Notes: a model not told the origin generated them from the sequence alone. Counted from the first letter of the stretch, positions 7,816 to 16,857 are shown. The stretch: DNA of 64,000 nt from DATEDA01 sp963789885 (GCA_963789885.1 CAWBNB010000030.1:124001-188000), one strand, 5' to 3'. A program made the numbers and translations.

Positions 7816-8153
7816 GGCTCGCACCCGCCGCCCTCGCCGCGCTCGCGCTCGCCGGCTGCTCGAGCTGGTGGCCGTTCGGCAGCAGCGCGCCGGCCGACCG
7901 CCCGCGCTGGCCGTCGGACGCGGTCGTCTACAAGTGCGACGCCGGGAAGCAGCTCGTCGTGCGGTACCTCGACGGCGGCAAGTCGGCGATGGTGTACTTC
8001 CCCGAACGCGAGTTCCGGCTCGATCCGGTCGTCGCCGCGTCCGGTGCCCGCTACTCGAACGGCCGGACGACGCTCTATACCCAGGGCGACGAAGCGTCGC
8101 TCGAGGACGGCGGGCAGCGCACGTTCGCGGACTGCAAGCGCGCCCCGCGCTAG
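7812..8153 (+). CDS. MliC-like lipoprotein (C-type lysozyme inhibitor family)
   Basis: A 113-residue lipoprotein. A short signal peptide ends in the lipobox LAGC (Cys near residue 17), and the mature part matches MliC/PliC: YKCDAGKQLVVRYLDGG, ASGARYSNGRTTLY, GDEASLEDGG and a terminal FADCK that can pair with the first Cys. SGxxYxxG plus the downstream acidic stretch form the loop that inserts into lysozyme in characterised members. The GTG start overlaps the aroQ stop, implying coupled translation. Its 3' end overlaps the minus-strand hydrolase by four bases. Confidence 0.85.
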   Translation: MRLAPAALAALALAGCSSWWPFGSSAPADRPRWPSDAVVYKCDAGKQLVVRYLDGGKSAMVYFPEREFRLDPVVAASGARYSNGRTTLYTQGDEASLEDGGQRTFADCKRAPR

Positions 8154-9319
8154 CGCGCTTCTTTCGTCACCGGCGCGCCGCATTCGAGCGGCCGCGCCCA
8201 CGCTTCACGCCCCGCCGCGACCATCGTTTGCTGCTGCTCCTCGGGCGTGATCGTCGACGGCGGGAGCCGTTGCCAGCTCCTGCTTCGCCCGTCCGGCGGC
8301 GACGTGGGCCCGGCGAAAGTCTTCTCGTAGAACTCCGCCAGGACTTCGTGCGGCTCGCGCCGCTCGGCGGTCGGCCGGACGAGCGTTTCGTGATCGAAGC
8401 AGAAACGCCGGCCGTCGACGACGGTGTCCAGCGGGCGGCTCGGCGGCCCCGGGAAATGGACGATCGCCTGCTCCGGCGTCACGACGTAGGGGAGCCCGAG
8501 GGCTCCCGGGTCGTCGCAGCCGTCCGCGCCGTACGGTTTCGTCTCGGCGATCTCGACGCCGGTGAGCTCGAACCGGCGGCCGGGGGAGTTGAGGACCTTG
8601 CTGAAGCAGGCGTCCACGCGCCGGAGCAGCTCCGAGCCGGTCTGGAGCTGCCAGCCGAGCCGGAGCACGAGCAGCACGACGACGACGCTGCCGGGCGGTT
8701 CGTCGAGCAGCTTTGTCCCGCGCGCCCCCGATGCGGCGAGCAGGAGTCCGACGCGCTTGCCGGTGAACGCCTCCGGATACTTCGCGAGGACATAACGGGC
8801 GATCACGCCACCAGCGGAATGGCCGACGAAGAGGATGCGCTCGTAGTCGAGGATCGCGCGACCGGTCGCCGGATGTGGCGTGCGCAGATAGGCGAACCAC
8901 TCCTCGGCCGCGTCGTCGACGCCGTAGAGTCCGGTGAAGAAGCCGGTGCGGTAGCCCGCGAGCGCGATCGACGCACGATCGAAGCGCCGGTCCTCGGCGA
9001 CCTGCCGGGGCCAGTATTCGCCCGCGCCGGTCAGCGGCCACGTGACCCAGAATGCTTTCTGCAGGAGGCGTCCGCCGACGAACCCGCGGGCCTCCGTGTT
9101 CTGCCATTCCTCCAGGTTGTCCGAGGCACCGCCATGGACGAACACGATGACGGTGTCGCCGTCCGCGCACCGGTACCACCAGAGCGGGCGGTTCTTGGGC
9201 GAGTACTCGCGGTCCGGGTTGCAGCGGTCGGTGGCGGAGGGCTCGGCCGCTGGCGCGACCGCAGGCGCGGCGAGGACGGCCGCCGCGGCGAGCGCGAGGA
9301 GCGCCCGCGAGCGCCTCAA
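8150..9319 (-). CDS. Secreted alpha/beta hydrolase
   Basis: About 389 residues with an N-terminal signal peptide (LRRSRALLALAAAAVLAAPAVAPA) and a hydrolase core: strand and oxyanion region VIVFVHGGASDN, then the nucleophile elbow VGHSAGG. The TTG start at 9319 overlaps the TGA of the upstream GNAT gene (TTGA) and opens exactly at the signal peptide, so it is preferred over a longer frame. A C-terminal Asp/His pair cannot be assigned with certainty. It is probably a periplasmic esterase or lipase-like enzyme of unknown substrate. Confidence 0.75.
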   Translation of the reverse strand: MRRSRALLALAAAAVLAAPAVAPAAEPSATDRCNPDREYSPKNRPLWWYRCADGDTVIVFVHGGASDNLEEWQNTEARGFVGGRLLQKAFWVTWPLTGAGEYWPRQVAEDRRFDRASIALAGYRTGFFTGLYGVDDAAEEWFAYLRTPHPATGRAILDYERILFVGHSAGGVIARYVLAKYPEAFTGKRVGLLLAASGARGTKLLDEPPGSVVVVLLVLRLGWQLQTGSELLRRVDACFSKVLNSPGRRFELTGVEIAETKPYGADGCDDPGALGLPYVVTPEQAIVHFPGPPSRPLDTVVDGRRFCFDHETLVRPTAERREPHEVLAEFYEKTFAGPTSPPDGRSRSWQRLPPSTITPEEQQQTMVAAGREAWARPLECGAPVTKEAR

Positions 9320-9852
9320 GCGAAGCTCTCGGCGAACTCCGGCAGATAGCGCACGGTGCCGCTCACCCCGGCGAGCGCGCCGGGCGAGAGCTCGATCGCC
9401 ATGAACGCTTCCTCCGGCGCGGCGAACCCGCACGCGAGCCCGAGCGTCGCGCCGGCGCGGAAACCGAAGCGCCCGTAGTACCGCGGGTCGCCGAGCAGGA
9501 CGACGAAGCCGTAACCCGCCTCGCGCGCGCGCTCGAGCGCCGCGCGCAGGAGCATGCCGCCGACGCCGCGGCCCTGGAACGTCGGTCGTACGGCGAGCGG
9601 CGCGAGGCCCGCGCCGCGCGGCTTCAGGCCGCTGCCGTCGATCTCGACGTCGGTGAGGAGACAGAAGCCCGCGACCGTCCGCCCCTGCGTGGCCACGAGC
9701 GCGACCGAGAACTTGCCGCCCGCGCGCAGGGCGTCTACCAGGTCGGCCTCCCCCTTGCCCTTGAACGCGGCCTCGACTACGCGCCGGACCGCCTGGACGT
9801 CACCCGCACGTTCGGCGCGGATCTCGAACGGGCGGGGTGCGTCGGTCACCAT
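9316..9852 (-). CDS. GNAT-family N-acetyltransferase (YhbS-like)
   Basis: A 178-residue cytosolic acetyltransferase. The acetyl-CoA pyrophosphate loop is visible as PTFQGRGVGGMLL (R/Q-x-x-G-x-G/A) near residues 90-102, preceded by the strand AGLAPLAVRP and followed by VVLLGDPRYYGRFGF, typical of the YhbS subgroup. The ATG overlaps the end of the racemase gene by seven bases, and its own stop overlaps the hydrolase start, so racemase, GNAT and hydrolase probably form one operon. The acceptor is unknown. Confidence 0.88.
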   Translation of the reverse strand: MVTDAPRPFEIRAERAGDVQAVRRVVEAAFKGKGEADLVDALRAGGKFSVALVATQGRTVAGFCLLTDVEIDGSGLKPRGAGLAPLAVRPTFQGRGVGGMLLRAALERAREAGYGFVVLLGDPRYYGRFGFRAGATLGLACGFAAPEEAFMAIELSPGALAGVSGTVRYLPEFAESFA

Positions 9853-10505
9853 CCCAGCCGCACGCGGCCGACCGCCATCGACACCGCCGCCTGGGTCGGC
9901 TCGACCACCGGGATGCCCGCGGCCTGCTCGACGCGCTCGCGGTACTGCGCCATGCCGGCGCAGCCCATCACGACCGCGTTCGCGCCGTCCTGGTCGCGGA
10001 GCTCCTTCGCCACCCGGATCATCCGGTCGAGCGTCCTGGATTCGTCGGCGAGCTCGGTCACGTTCAGGCCGACCGCGCGCTCGCCCGCGAGCCGCTCGCT
10101 CAGGCCCATCGCGCCGATCGCGCGCAGGTGCCGCGGAATCGACCCCGGCAGGATCGCGATCACCCCGAAACGCTGGCCGAGCGTGAGCGCGGTGAGGATG
10201 CCGCTCTCCATGATGCCGAGCACCGGCCGCTTCGTCGCCTCGCGCGCGGAGTGAAGGCCGGGATCGCTGAAGCAGGCGATGACGAATGCCGCCGCCTTCG
10301 GCTCCAGCTCGCCGACGAGCCGCAGCAGCGGCGCGATGACGCCGTCGACGTCGCGCTGGGTCTGGATGCCGGGCGGGCCCTCCGCGAGCGTCAGGCACTC
10401 GATCTTCGGCCCGCCGGCGAGCCGCAGGGGCGCGCAGGCGCGGTCGATGCCGTCGGTGACCGCAACGGTCGAGTTCGGGTTGATGACGTAGATCGTGTCG
10501 CTCAT
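9846..10505 (-). CDS. Aspartate/glutamate/hydantoin racemase family protein
   Basis: A 219-residue cofactor-independent racemase. It opens IYVINPNST, a signature of hydantoin racemases, and has the two catalytic cysteines in ACFSDPG (~Cys79) and MGCAGM (~Cys180). These remove and return the alpha proton from opposite faces. Hydantoin racemase is favoured over aspartate racemase because a hydantoinase, an N-carbamoyl-D-amino-acid hydrolase and an amino acid transporter lie 1-7 kb away, although dusA separates them and the strands differ. Confidence 0.82.
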   Translation of the reverse strand: MSDTIYVINPNSTVAVTDGIDRACAPLRLAGGPKIECLTLAEGPPGIQTQRDVDGVIAPLLRLVGELEPKAAAFVIACFSDPGLHSAREATKRPVLGIMESGILTALTLGQRFGVIAILPGSIPRHLRAIGAMGLSERLAGERAVGLNVTELADESRTLDRMIRVAKELRDQDGANAVVMGCAGMAQYRERVEQAAGIPVVEPTQAAVSMAVGRVRLGW

Positions 10506-10514
10506 GACAGGCGA

Positions 10515-11504
10515 TTATGCAGCAACCGCCTCGACCGGCGCCTCGGTCGGCGCGAGCGCATCGAGGAGGAGTTCCGGATCGTTCGCGGCGAGCCGCGCGG
10601 CGTCGGAGAGCATCCGCCGCCAGCGACGTCCGCCAGGCTGGCCGTGGTACAGGCCGAGCATGTGCCGCGCGATCGCGCGGAGCGGCGTGCCGCGCGCGAC
10701 CTGCGCGACTGCGTAGCGATGCATCCGCTCGACGATCTCCGTCCGCGACGGCGCCGGCCCGCCACCGTAGACCCGATGATCGAGATCGGCGAGCACATAC
10801 GGATCGTGGTACGCGGTACGGCCGAGCATCACGCCGTCGACGTGCGCGAGCTGCGCCTCGACCTGCGGCCACGTCGCGACGCCGCCGTTCAGGACGATCT
10901 CCAGCTCGGGAAACTCGCTCTTCAGCCGATGGACTTCGGCGTAGCGGAGCGGCGGCACTTCGCGGTTGTCCTTGGGCGACAGGCCCTTCAGCACCGCGTT
11001 CCGCGCGTGCACGATGAACGTGTGGCAGCCGGCGCGGGCGAGGGTGTCGACGAAGCGACGCACGAAGCCGTAGTCCTCGCTGCGGTCCAGCCCTAGGCGA
11101 TGCTTCACCGTGACCGGGATCGAGACCGCGTCCTGCATTGCCTTCACGCAGTCGGCGACGAGATCGGGCTCGGCCATCAGGCAGGCGCCGAACGCGCCGC
11201 GCTGGACGCGCTGCGACGGACAGCCGCAATTCAGGTTGATCTCGTCGTAGCCCCACCGCTCGCCGAGGCGCGCACAGTTCGCAAGGTCGGCCGGCTCGCT
11301 TCCGCCGAGCTGCAGGGCGACCGGATGCTCGGCGGGATCGAAGTCGAGATGGCGCGGTACGTCGCCGTGCAGAAGCGCGCCGGCGGTGATCATTTCCGAG
11401 TAGACGACCGCGTGCGGGCTCAACTGCCGGAAGAAGTAGCGGCAGTGGCGGTCCGACCAGTCCATCATCGGCGCGGTGCAGAGGCGGTGGGGTGAGGTGG
11501 GCAC
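10515..11504 (-). CDS. dusA: tRNA-dihydrouridine(20/20a) synthase
   Basis: A 329-residue FMN/NADPH enzyme that reduces uridine 20/20a in the tRNA D-loop. The barrel opens LCTAPMMDWSDRHCRYFFR, the DusA-specific start. LNCGCPSQRVQRGAFGACLM holds the catalytic Cys (GACLM), VKHRLG binds substrate and FMN, and HARNA and NGGV complete the FMN site. The C-terminal helical tRNA-binding domain (RYAVAQVARG..RHMLGLYHGQPGGRRWRRML) matches DusA. The start is GTG. It is housekeeping and divergent from the hydantoinase operon. Confidence 0.96.
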   Translation of the reverse strand: MPTSPHRLCTAPMMDWSDRHCRYFFRQLSPHAVVYSEMITAGALLHGDVPRHLDFDPAEHPVALQLGGSEPADLANCARLGERWGYDEINLNCGCPSQRVQRGAFGACLMAEPDLVADCVKAMQDAVSIPVTVKHRLGLDRSEDYGFVRRFVDTLARAGCHTFIVHARNAVLKGLSPKDNREVPPLRYAEVHRLKSEFPELEIVLNGGVATWPQVEAQLAHVDGVMLGRTAYHDPYVLADLDHRVYGGGPAPSRTEIVERMHRYAVAQVARGTPLRAIARHMLGLYHGQPGGRRWRRMLSDAARLAANDPELLLDALAPTEAPVEAVAA

Positions 11505-11616
11505 GGGCGGATTTTCGCCTACCTCGGCACCGGACGCTCACGGCGCCGGAACGTGCAGCCGCCTTGCAGCGCGTCGCGAGGGTGCGGAGCGCGACGCGCG
11601 GTCCTCCCGCATCATC

Positions 11617-11646
11617 TTGACCTGGAACAGGCGTGCGGACTATGGT
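11617..11646 (+). promoter_or_regulatory. Putative sigma70 promoter of the hydantoinase operon
   Basis: TTGACC (11617-11622) and TATGGT (11641-11646) are separated by 18 bp upstream of the hydantoinase gene. The -10 hexamer ends only six bases before the ATG at 11653, so transcription from this site would give a nearly leaderless mRNA. There is also no Shine-Dalgarno sequence, which fits that idea. Confidence 0.4.
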
Positions 11647-11652
11647 GCGCCC

Positions 11653-13119
11653 ATGACTTCGTTCGACCTCACGGTCCGCAACGGTACCGTCGCGACCGCT
11701 TCCGACACGTTCCAGGCCGACGTCGGCGTGAAGGACGGGCGGATCGCGGCGATCGGGTCCGGTCTCGCGGCCGGCACGCGCGATCTCGACGCGCGCGGGA
11801 AGCTCGTCCTGCCGGGCGGGGTCGACAGCCACTGCCACGTCGAGCAGCTTTCCTCGGCGGGCGTGATGTGCGCCGACGATTTCTACTCGGCGACCGTCGC
11901 CGCGGCGTTCGGCGGCACGACCACGATCATCCCGTTCGCCGCGCAGCATCGCGGCAACTCGATCCTCGCCGTCGTCGACGACTACGCCAGGCGCGCGGCG
12001 GAGAAGGCGGTCGTGGACTACGGCTTCCATCTCATCGTCGCCGACCCGAACGAGAAGGCGATGAACGAGGAGCTGCCGGCGATGATTCGCCGCGGGATCA
12101 CGTCGTTCAAGGTCTACATGACCTACGACCTCCTGCGGCTCACCGACGATCAGCTGCTCGACGTCCTCGCCGCGGCCGACCGCGAGCGCGCGCTCGTCAT
12201 GGTCCACGCCGAGAACCACGAGGTCATCAAGTGGATCGCGAAGCGCCTGCTCGAGCGCGGCCACCGGGCGCCGAAGTTCCACATGACCAGCCATCACCCG
12301 ATCGCCGAGGCCGAGGCGACGAACCGGGTGATCCAGCTCTCGCGGGTGCTCGACGTGCCGGTGCTGATCGTGCACGTGTCGGGAATCGAGGCGGTGCAGA
12401 CGATCCGTGCGGCGCAGACGCTCGGCGCGCGCGTCTACGCGGAGACCTGTCCCCAGTACCTCTTCCTGAAGGCAACCGACGCCGACAAGCCGGGTCTCGA
12501 AGGCGCGAAGTGGTGCTGCAGCCCGCCACCGCGCGACGAGGCGTCGCAGGAAGCGGTGTGGAAGGGGCTCGCGGACGGCACGTTCCAGGTGCTGTCCTCC
12601 GATCACGCGCCCTACCGGTTCGACGAATCTGGCAAGCTGCCGCAGGGCGTCAAGACTACGTTCAAGGAGATGGCGAACGGTGTCCCCGGCCTGCAGGTGC
12701 GCCTGCCGCTGCTTTTCTCCGAAGGGGTGGGCAAGGGCCGCCTGACGCTGAGCCAGTTCGTCGCGTTGACGGCGACGAACCATGCGCGGATGTACGGGCT
12801 GCATCCTCGCAAGGGCACGATCGCGGTCGGTTCCGACGCCGACCTCGCGATCTGGGAGCCCGAACGCGAGGTAACGCTCACCGCGTCGATGATGAAGGAC
12901 AACGTCGGCTACACGCCCTACGAAGGCATGCGCGTGAAGGGCTGGCCGACGACGGTCGTGAGCCGCGGCCGCGTCGTCGTCGAGGGTGGCGAGCTGAAGG
13001 CGGCTCGCGGCTCGGGGCAGTTCATTCCGCGCGGCGAGCCGGAGCCGGTCCGCACGGCCACGCGCGGCCCGTCTGCGGGGACCACGTTGAAATCGCTGTT
13101 AGGTATAGGGAGATCGTGA
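11653..13119 (+). CDS. Dihydropyrimidinase/hydantoinase-family amidohydrolase
   Basis: A 488-residue cyclic amidohydrolase that opens six- or five-membered cyclic ureides (dihydropyrimidines, hydantoins) to N-carbamoyl acids. Metal ligands appear in VDSHCHVE, the carbamylated Lys in TSFKVYMTY, His in VHAENHE and VHVSG, and Asp in SSDHAP. All place it in the D-hydantoinase/dihydropyrimidinase clade. The usual DPHTH is DSHCH here. It is the first gene of an operon; the next start overlaps its stop (TGATG). The carbamoylase two genes downstream makes a hydantoin-type pathway likely. Confidence 0.9.
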   Translation: MTSFDLTVRNGTVATASDTFQADVGVKDGRIAAIGSGLAAGTRDLDARGKLVLPGGVDSHCHVEQLSSAGVMCADDFYSATVAAAFGGTTTIIPFAAQHRGNSILAVVDDYARRAAEKAVVDYGFHLIVADPNEKAMNEELPAMIRRGITSFKVYMTYDLLRLTDDQLLDVLAAADRERALVMVHAENHEVIKWIAKRLLERGHRAPKFHMTSHHPIAEAEATNRVIQLSRVLDVPVLIVHVSGIEAVQTIRAAQTLGARVYAETCPQYLFLKATDADKPGLEGAKWCCSPPPRDEASQEAVWKGLADGTFQVLSSDHAPYRFDESGKLPQGVKTTFKEMANGVPGLQVRLPLLFSEGVGKGRLTLSQFVALTATNHARMYGLHPRKGTIAVGSDADLAIWEPEREVTLTASMMKDNVGYTPYEGMRVKGWPTTVVSRGRVVVEGGELKAARGSGQFIPRGEPEPVRTATRGPSAGTTLKSLLGIGRS

Positions 13120-13415
13120 TGAAAGAGCTGGTACTGGCGGTGTCGCTCAAGATCAAGGCGGACTGCGTCGACAAATTCATGGCCGAATGTCTCAAGAACG
13201 GCAAGGCCGCGCGCGAAACGGAGCCCGGGTGCAAGCAGTTCGACATCCTGGTCGACCCGAGCGACCCGACGAAGGCGATGCTGTACGAGATCTACGTCGA
13301 CGAGGCGGCCTTCGAGGCGCATCAGCAGACGCCGCACTTCAAGCACTACCTCGCCAACGCGCTGCAGTACCTCGAGTCGCGGGAGCGCACGTTCTACCGC
13401 CGCGCGGCACCGTGA
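13119..13415 (+). CDS. Antibiotic-biosynthesis-monooxygenase-fold protein
   Basis: A 98-residue ABM/YgiN-like protein: LVLAVSLKIKADCVDKFM, EPGCKQFDILVDPSDPTKAMLYEIYVDEAAFEAHQ, and TPHFKHY near the C-terminus. Such proteins form dimers of ferredoxin-like folds and oxidise small aromatics or act as auxiliary ligand-binding proteins. It is translationally coupled to the hydantoinase (TGATG). Its place between hydantoinase and carbamoylase suggests that the substrate or a product has an oxidisable side chain; this is inference. Confidence 0.85.
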   Translation: MKELVLAVSLKIKADCVDKFMAECLKNGKAARETEPGCKQFDILVDPSDPTKAMLYEIYVDEAAFEAHQQTPHFKHYLANALQYLESRERTFYRRAAP

Positions 13416-13428
13416 GGAAGGACGCGTC

Positions 13429-14370
13429 ATGGCACGCCATCTGAAGATCGCGGCGGCGCAGCTCGGGCCCCTGAACCTCTCCGACACGCGCGAGGCGGCG
13501 GTGAAGCGCCTCGTGGCGCTGTTTCGCGAGGCGGTCGGGATGGGCGCGAAGTTCGTCGTGTTCCCGGAGCTTGCGCTGACCACCTTCTTCCCGCGCTGGT
13601 GGATCGAGGACCAGGGCGAGGTCGACCGGAAATTCTTCGAGACCGCGATGCCGAACCCGACGGTGCAGCCGCTCTTCGACCTGGCCAAGGAGCACGGCGT
13701 CGGGTTCTACCTCGGCTACGCCGAGCTCACCCAGGAGGCGGGCCGCGCGCGGCGCTTCAACACCGCGATCCTCGTCGGCCCGGAGGGGCGCATCGTCGGC
13801 AAGTACCGCAAGGTCCACCTGCCGGGCCACGCCGACCACAAGCCGCAGGCGGCGTTCCAGCACCTCGAGAAGAAATACTTCGAGGTCGGCGACCTCGGCT
13901 TCCGCGCCTGGCGCTTCATGGACACGGTCACCGGGATGCTGATCTGCAACGACCGGCGCTGGCCCGAGGCGTTCCGCGTGCTCGCGCTGCAGGGCGCGGA
14001 GATCGTGACGCTCGGCTTCAACACGCCGACCGAGAACCTGCACTACCCGGAGCCGCCCGCGCTGCGCGTGCACCACCACCTCATCATGGCGCAGTCGATG
14101 GCGTTCCAGAACGCGACCTGGCTGGTCGAGACCGCGAAATGCGGCTTCGAAGACGGGTTCCGCATGTTCGGCCATTCGCTGATCGTCGCGCCGTCGGGCG
14201 AGATCGCGGTGAAGTCCTCGACCGAGGAGGACGAGGTCATCTGCTTCAACTGCGACATCGGGCTCGCCGCGAACCTGAAGCAGACGATGTTCAACTTCGC
14301 CGCGCACCGGCGGCCGGAGCACTACAAGCTGATCGTCGAGCGCGTCGGCGCGGGCGATCCGCTCGGCTGA
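13429..14370 (+). CDS. N-carbamoyl-D-amino acid amidohydrolase-like nitrilase-superfamily enzyme
   Basis: A 313-residue carbon-nitrogen hydrolase with the Glu-Lys-Cys triad: Glu47 in VVFPELALTTFFPR, Lys128 in KYRKVHLPG and Cys173 in LICNDRRWPE. These blocks and the length closely follow D-carbamoylases (~304 residues), which release D-amino acid, CO2 and NH3 from N-carbamoyl-D-amino acids, the product of hydantoinase. GGAAGG precedes the ATG, and it lies 13 bp after the ABM gene. It forms the second step of the proposed ureide pathway. Confidence 0.92.
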   Translation: MARHLKIAAAQLGPLNLSDTREAAVKRLVALFREAVGMGAKFVVFPELALTTFFPRWWIEDQGEVDRKFFETAMPNPTVQPLFDLAKEHGVGFYLGYAELTQEAGRARRFNTAILVGPEGRIVGKYRKVHLPGHADHKPQAAFQHLEKKYFEVGDLGFRAWRFMDTVTGMLICNDRRWPEAFRVLALQGAEIVTLGFNTPTENLHYPEPPALRVHHHLIMAQSMAFQNATWLVETAKCGFEDGFRMFGHSLIVAPSGEIAVKSSTEEDEVICFNCDIGLAANLKQTMFNFAAHRRPEHYKLIVERVGAGDPLG

Positions 14371-14385
14371 GCGAGGCACTCGTCC

Positions 14386-15927
14386 ATGATCGATCTGCTG
14401 ATGCGCGGGAAGTACGTGCTGACCGATCCGCGCCGGAAGTCCGCGGGCGTCCTGCGGGACGGCGCGATCGCGATCGCCGGCGACCGCATCGAAGCGGTCG
14501 GTGCCTACGCCGATCTGCGCCAGCGCGCCCCGGAGGCGCGCGTGCTCGGCGACGGGACCGAGATGCTGATCCCCGGGCTCGTCGACGCCCACAGCCACGG
14601 TCGCGGCATGTCGCCGATCCAGAAGGGCGTGGCCAACGATTTCCTGGAGAACTGCCTCTTCGACTGGGCGTTCATGCACCTGCTCCCGCCCGAGCTCTGC
14701 GCGGGAATGACCGCCTATCACCACATCCGTTCGGGCGCCACACTGCTGCATCACAACGGCTTCGACGACGACGGGCCGGTAGGTGCGACCCGCGCGGACA
14801 CGGCGATCCGGACCTATCTCGAGAGCGGGATCCGGCTCGCGTTCTCCCCCGGCGTGCGCGACGAGAGCAAGCTCGCGCTCGACGAGAAGGCGTTCTTCGA
14901 GACGCTCCCGGAGGACCTCAAGGCGTTCGCGCGGCCGCGCGTGTTCTACGACAAGCGGGAGGTCGAGGAGAGCTACTTCGCCCTGTTCGAAGACCTGCAC
15001 CGGCGGTACGACGGCGCCGACACCCGCATCCTGCTCTCGCCGTCGTGGACCCACGGCGCGAGCGAAGGTTTTCTCGCGCGGGTGCGCGAGGTCGCCGAGC
15101 GTCACGGCGGCACGCAGATCCACATGCACACCCTGCAGTCGCCGGTGCAGAAGGCGTACGCGACCCGGCGCATGGGCAAGCCGACCATCCTGTGGCTCGA
15201 CGAGCTCGGCATGGTCGCGCGGAACGTCACCTACGGCCACTGCATCCACGTCACCGAGCCGGAGATCGAGCTGATCGGCGCGCGCGGCGCTTCCGTGACG
15301 AACCATCCGAGCTGCAACTTCATCATGCGCAATGGCATCACGCCCGTCATGCGCATGCGCAAGGCCGGCGTCAACGTCGCGATGGGGCTGGACGACAAGA
15401 CGATCAACGACGACGAGGACGCGATCATGGAGCTGCGCATGATCCACAAGGTCCACCGCGTCGACACCTACCGCCTTGCCAGCCCCCCGCTCGACCCCTA
15501 CGAGGCGTTCGAGATCGCGACGCTCAACGGCGCGCGGGTATGCGGCTTCGAGGGGCAGGTCGGCGCGTTGCTGCCCGGCATGAAAGCCGACGCGGTGCTC
15601 GTGGACCTCGCGCGCGTCGAGCGGATGCCCTGGCTCGACCCGCGGTCCGACATCGCCGAGGCGTTCGTCCAGCGCGCCATGGGGGAGGACGTGCGGACGG
15701 TCGTCGTCGGCGGCAAGGTGCTGCTCGAGGACGGCGAGTTCCGCAGCATGGACGTCCCGGCGCTCTTCCGGGAAGTACGCACCTTCTGCGAGCAGGGCCT
15801 GCCGGCCGAGCACCGCGCGCGTGCAGAGATGCTCGCCCGGATCAAGCCGCACGTGCAGCGCTGGTACGAGGGGTGGGAGGACGGGATGGTGAGCGAACCC
15901 TACTATCGGATGAACAGCAGGGTCTAG
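14386..15927 (+). CDS. TRZ/ATZ-type amidohydrolase
   Basis: A 513-residue metal-dependent hydrolase of the chlorohydrolase/deaminase group. The sequence shows DAHSHGRG (HxH), HMHTLQSP, the metal/catalytic YGHCIH, and GLDDK with the late Asp. The C-terminal beta-sandwich returns at ALLPGMKADAVLVDLARV. Members deaminate or dechlorinate heterocycles or cleave amidines. It is 15 bp after the carbamoylase in the same operon, so it probably handles a related N-heterocycle or ureide. The length is slightly above the usual 440-480, because of a long C-terminal tail. Confidence 0.88.
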   Translation: MIDLLMRGKYVLTDPRRKSAGVLRDGAIAIAGDRIEAVGAYADLRQRAPEARVLGDGTEMLIPGLVDAHSHGRGMSPIQKGVANDFLENCLFDWAFMHLLPPELCAGMTAYHHIRSGATLLHHNGFDDDGPVGATRADTAIRTYLESGIRLAFSPGVRDESKLALDEKAFFETLPEDLKAFARPRVFYDKREVEESYFALFEDLHRRYDGADTRILLSPSWTHGASEGFLARVREVAERHGGTQIHMHTLQSPVQKAYATRRMGKPTILWLDELGMVARNVTYGHCIHVTEPEIELIGARGASVTNHPSCNFIMRNGITPVMRMRKAGVNVAMGLDDKTINDDEDAIMELRMIHKVHRVDTYRLASPPLDPYEAFEIATLNGARVCGFEGQVGALLPGMKADAVLVDLARVERMPWLDPRSDIAEAFVQRAMGEDVRTVVVGGKVLLEDGEFRSMDVPALFREVRTFCEQGLPAEHRARAEMLARIKPHVQRWYEGWEDGMVSEPYYRMNSRV

Positions 15928-15961
15928 AGCGGTTCGGCTCCCCGCGCGCGAGCGTTCCTGC

Positions 15962-15967
15962 TATAAG
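15962..15967 (+). promoter_or_regulatory. Possible -10 element (TATAAG) upstream of the ABC binding protein
   Basis: TATAAG stands out in an otherwise GC-rich 87-bp gap between the amidohydrolase and the binding-protein gene. No clear -35 box is seen. It could give the transporter its own promoter inside the operon. Confidence 0.3.
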
Positions 15968-16014
15968 TCGTCTTCGACACGGATTCCGGCTTTGAACCGA
16001 CTCAGGAGGTCCAG

Positions 16015-16857
16015 ATGAAGGGAGGCTTGACGCTTTTCGCCGCTTTCGCCGCCGGCTGGCTCGCCGCTGCCGGCCCGGCGATCGCGCAGACACCGATCAA
16101 GACCGGCATCGACGCGACGTTCGCGCCGCACGCCATGCCCAAGCTCGGCGGCGGCCTCGAGGGCTTCAACATCGATCTCGCGAACGAGCTCGCGAAGCGG
16201 ATGGGCCGCCCGATCGAGATCGAGGGCACCGAGTTCTCCGCCCTGATCCCGGGGATGAATGCGAAGAAGTACGACTTCCTGATCGCGCCCACGACCGTCA
16301 CGCCGGAGCGTGCGAAGGCGATGCTCTTCACGGAAGGGTACATGGAGACCGATTACATGTTCCTCCAGAAGAAATCGGACAAGCCGATCACCTCGCTCGA
16401 AGATCTAAAGGGCAAGAAGGTCTCGGTGAACAAGGGCTCGGCCTACGAGTCCTGGGTGCGCCAGAACGGGGAGAAGTACGGTTTCACGTTCGACGTCTAC
16501 GGCACCAATGCGGACGCCGTCCAGGCGGTGCTGTCGGGGCGCGCGGACACCAACATGGCCGGGCACACCGTGGTGATGTGGGCGGCGAAGAACAATCCGA
16601 CGCTCGCGCCGACCTATACGTACAAGACCGGCCTCGTCTGGGCGATGCCGTTCCGGCTCGACGACAAGGCGGGTCGCGACCAGGTGTCGATGGTCCTCAA
16701 GTGCATGAAGAAGGACGGCACGGTCGCGCGGCTGTACGAGAAGTGGTTCGGGCTCAAACCGGCCGCCGATTCCTGGGTCTTCAAGATCGCCCCCGGCCAC
16801 GGCGTGCCCGACATGCCGGGTTACGACCCCGGGCCGGTGGCGCTCAAGTGCGGATAG
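16015..16857 (+). CDS. Polar amino acid-type ABC transporter substrate-binding protein
   Basis: A 280-residue family 3 solute-binding protein. A signal peptide (MKGGLTLFAAFAAGWLAAAGPAIAQ) precedes KTGIDATFAPHAMP and LEGFNIDLANELAKRMG, the usual ligand-pocket opening. SLEDLKGKKVSVNKGSAYESW is the hinge signature. AGGAGGT sits directly before the ATG. The following gene is the ATPase, but no permease gene is adjacent; a matching permease pair occurs at 37216-38568. The ligand may be the amino acid or ureide of the upstream operon. Confidence 0.92.
   Translation: MKGGLTLFAAFAAGWLAAAGPAIAQTPIKTGIDATFAPHAMPKLGGGLEGFNIDLANELAKRMGRPIEIEGTEFSALIPGMNAKKYDFLIAPTTVTPERAKAMLFTEGYMETDYMFLQKKSDKPITSLEDLKGKKVSVNKGSAYESWVRQNGEKYGFTFDVYGTNADAVQAVLSGRADTNMAGHTVVMWAAKNNPTLAPTYTYKTGLVWAMPFRLDDKAGRDQVSMVLKCMKKDGTVARLYEKWFGLKPAADSWVFKIAPGHGVPDMPGYDPGPVALKCG

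Noticed and set aside
9853..12804. Very long open frame on the minus strand through racemase, dusA and hydantoinase
   Set aside because: It is a GC-driven shadow: the real genes in other frames have catalytic motifs throughout, and this frame reads as Arg/Pro/Ala-rich sequence without domains. Only its last 178 codons (the GNAT gene) are real.
13339..15852. 837-codon minus-strand frame
   Set aside because: It is antisense to the carbamoylase and amidohydrolase genes, whose full motif sets are intact on the plus strand.
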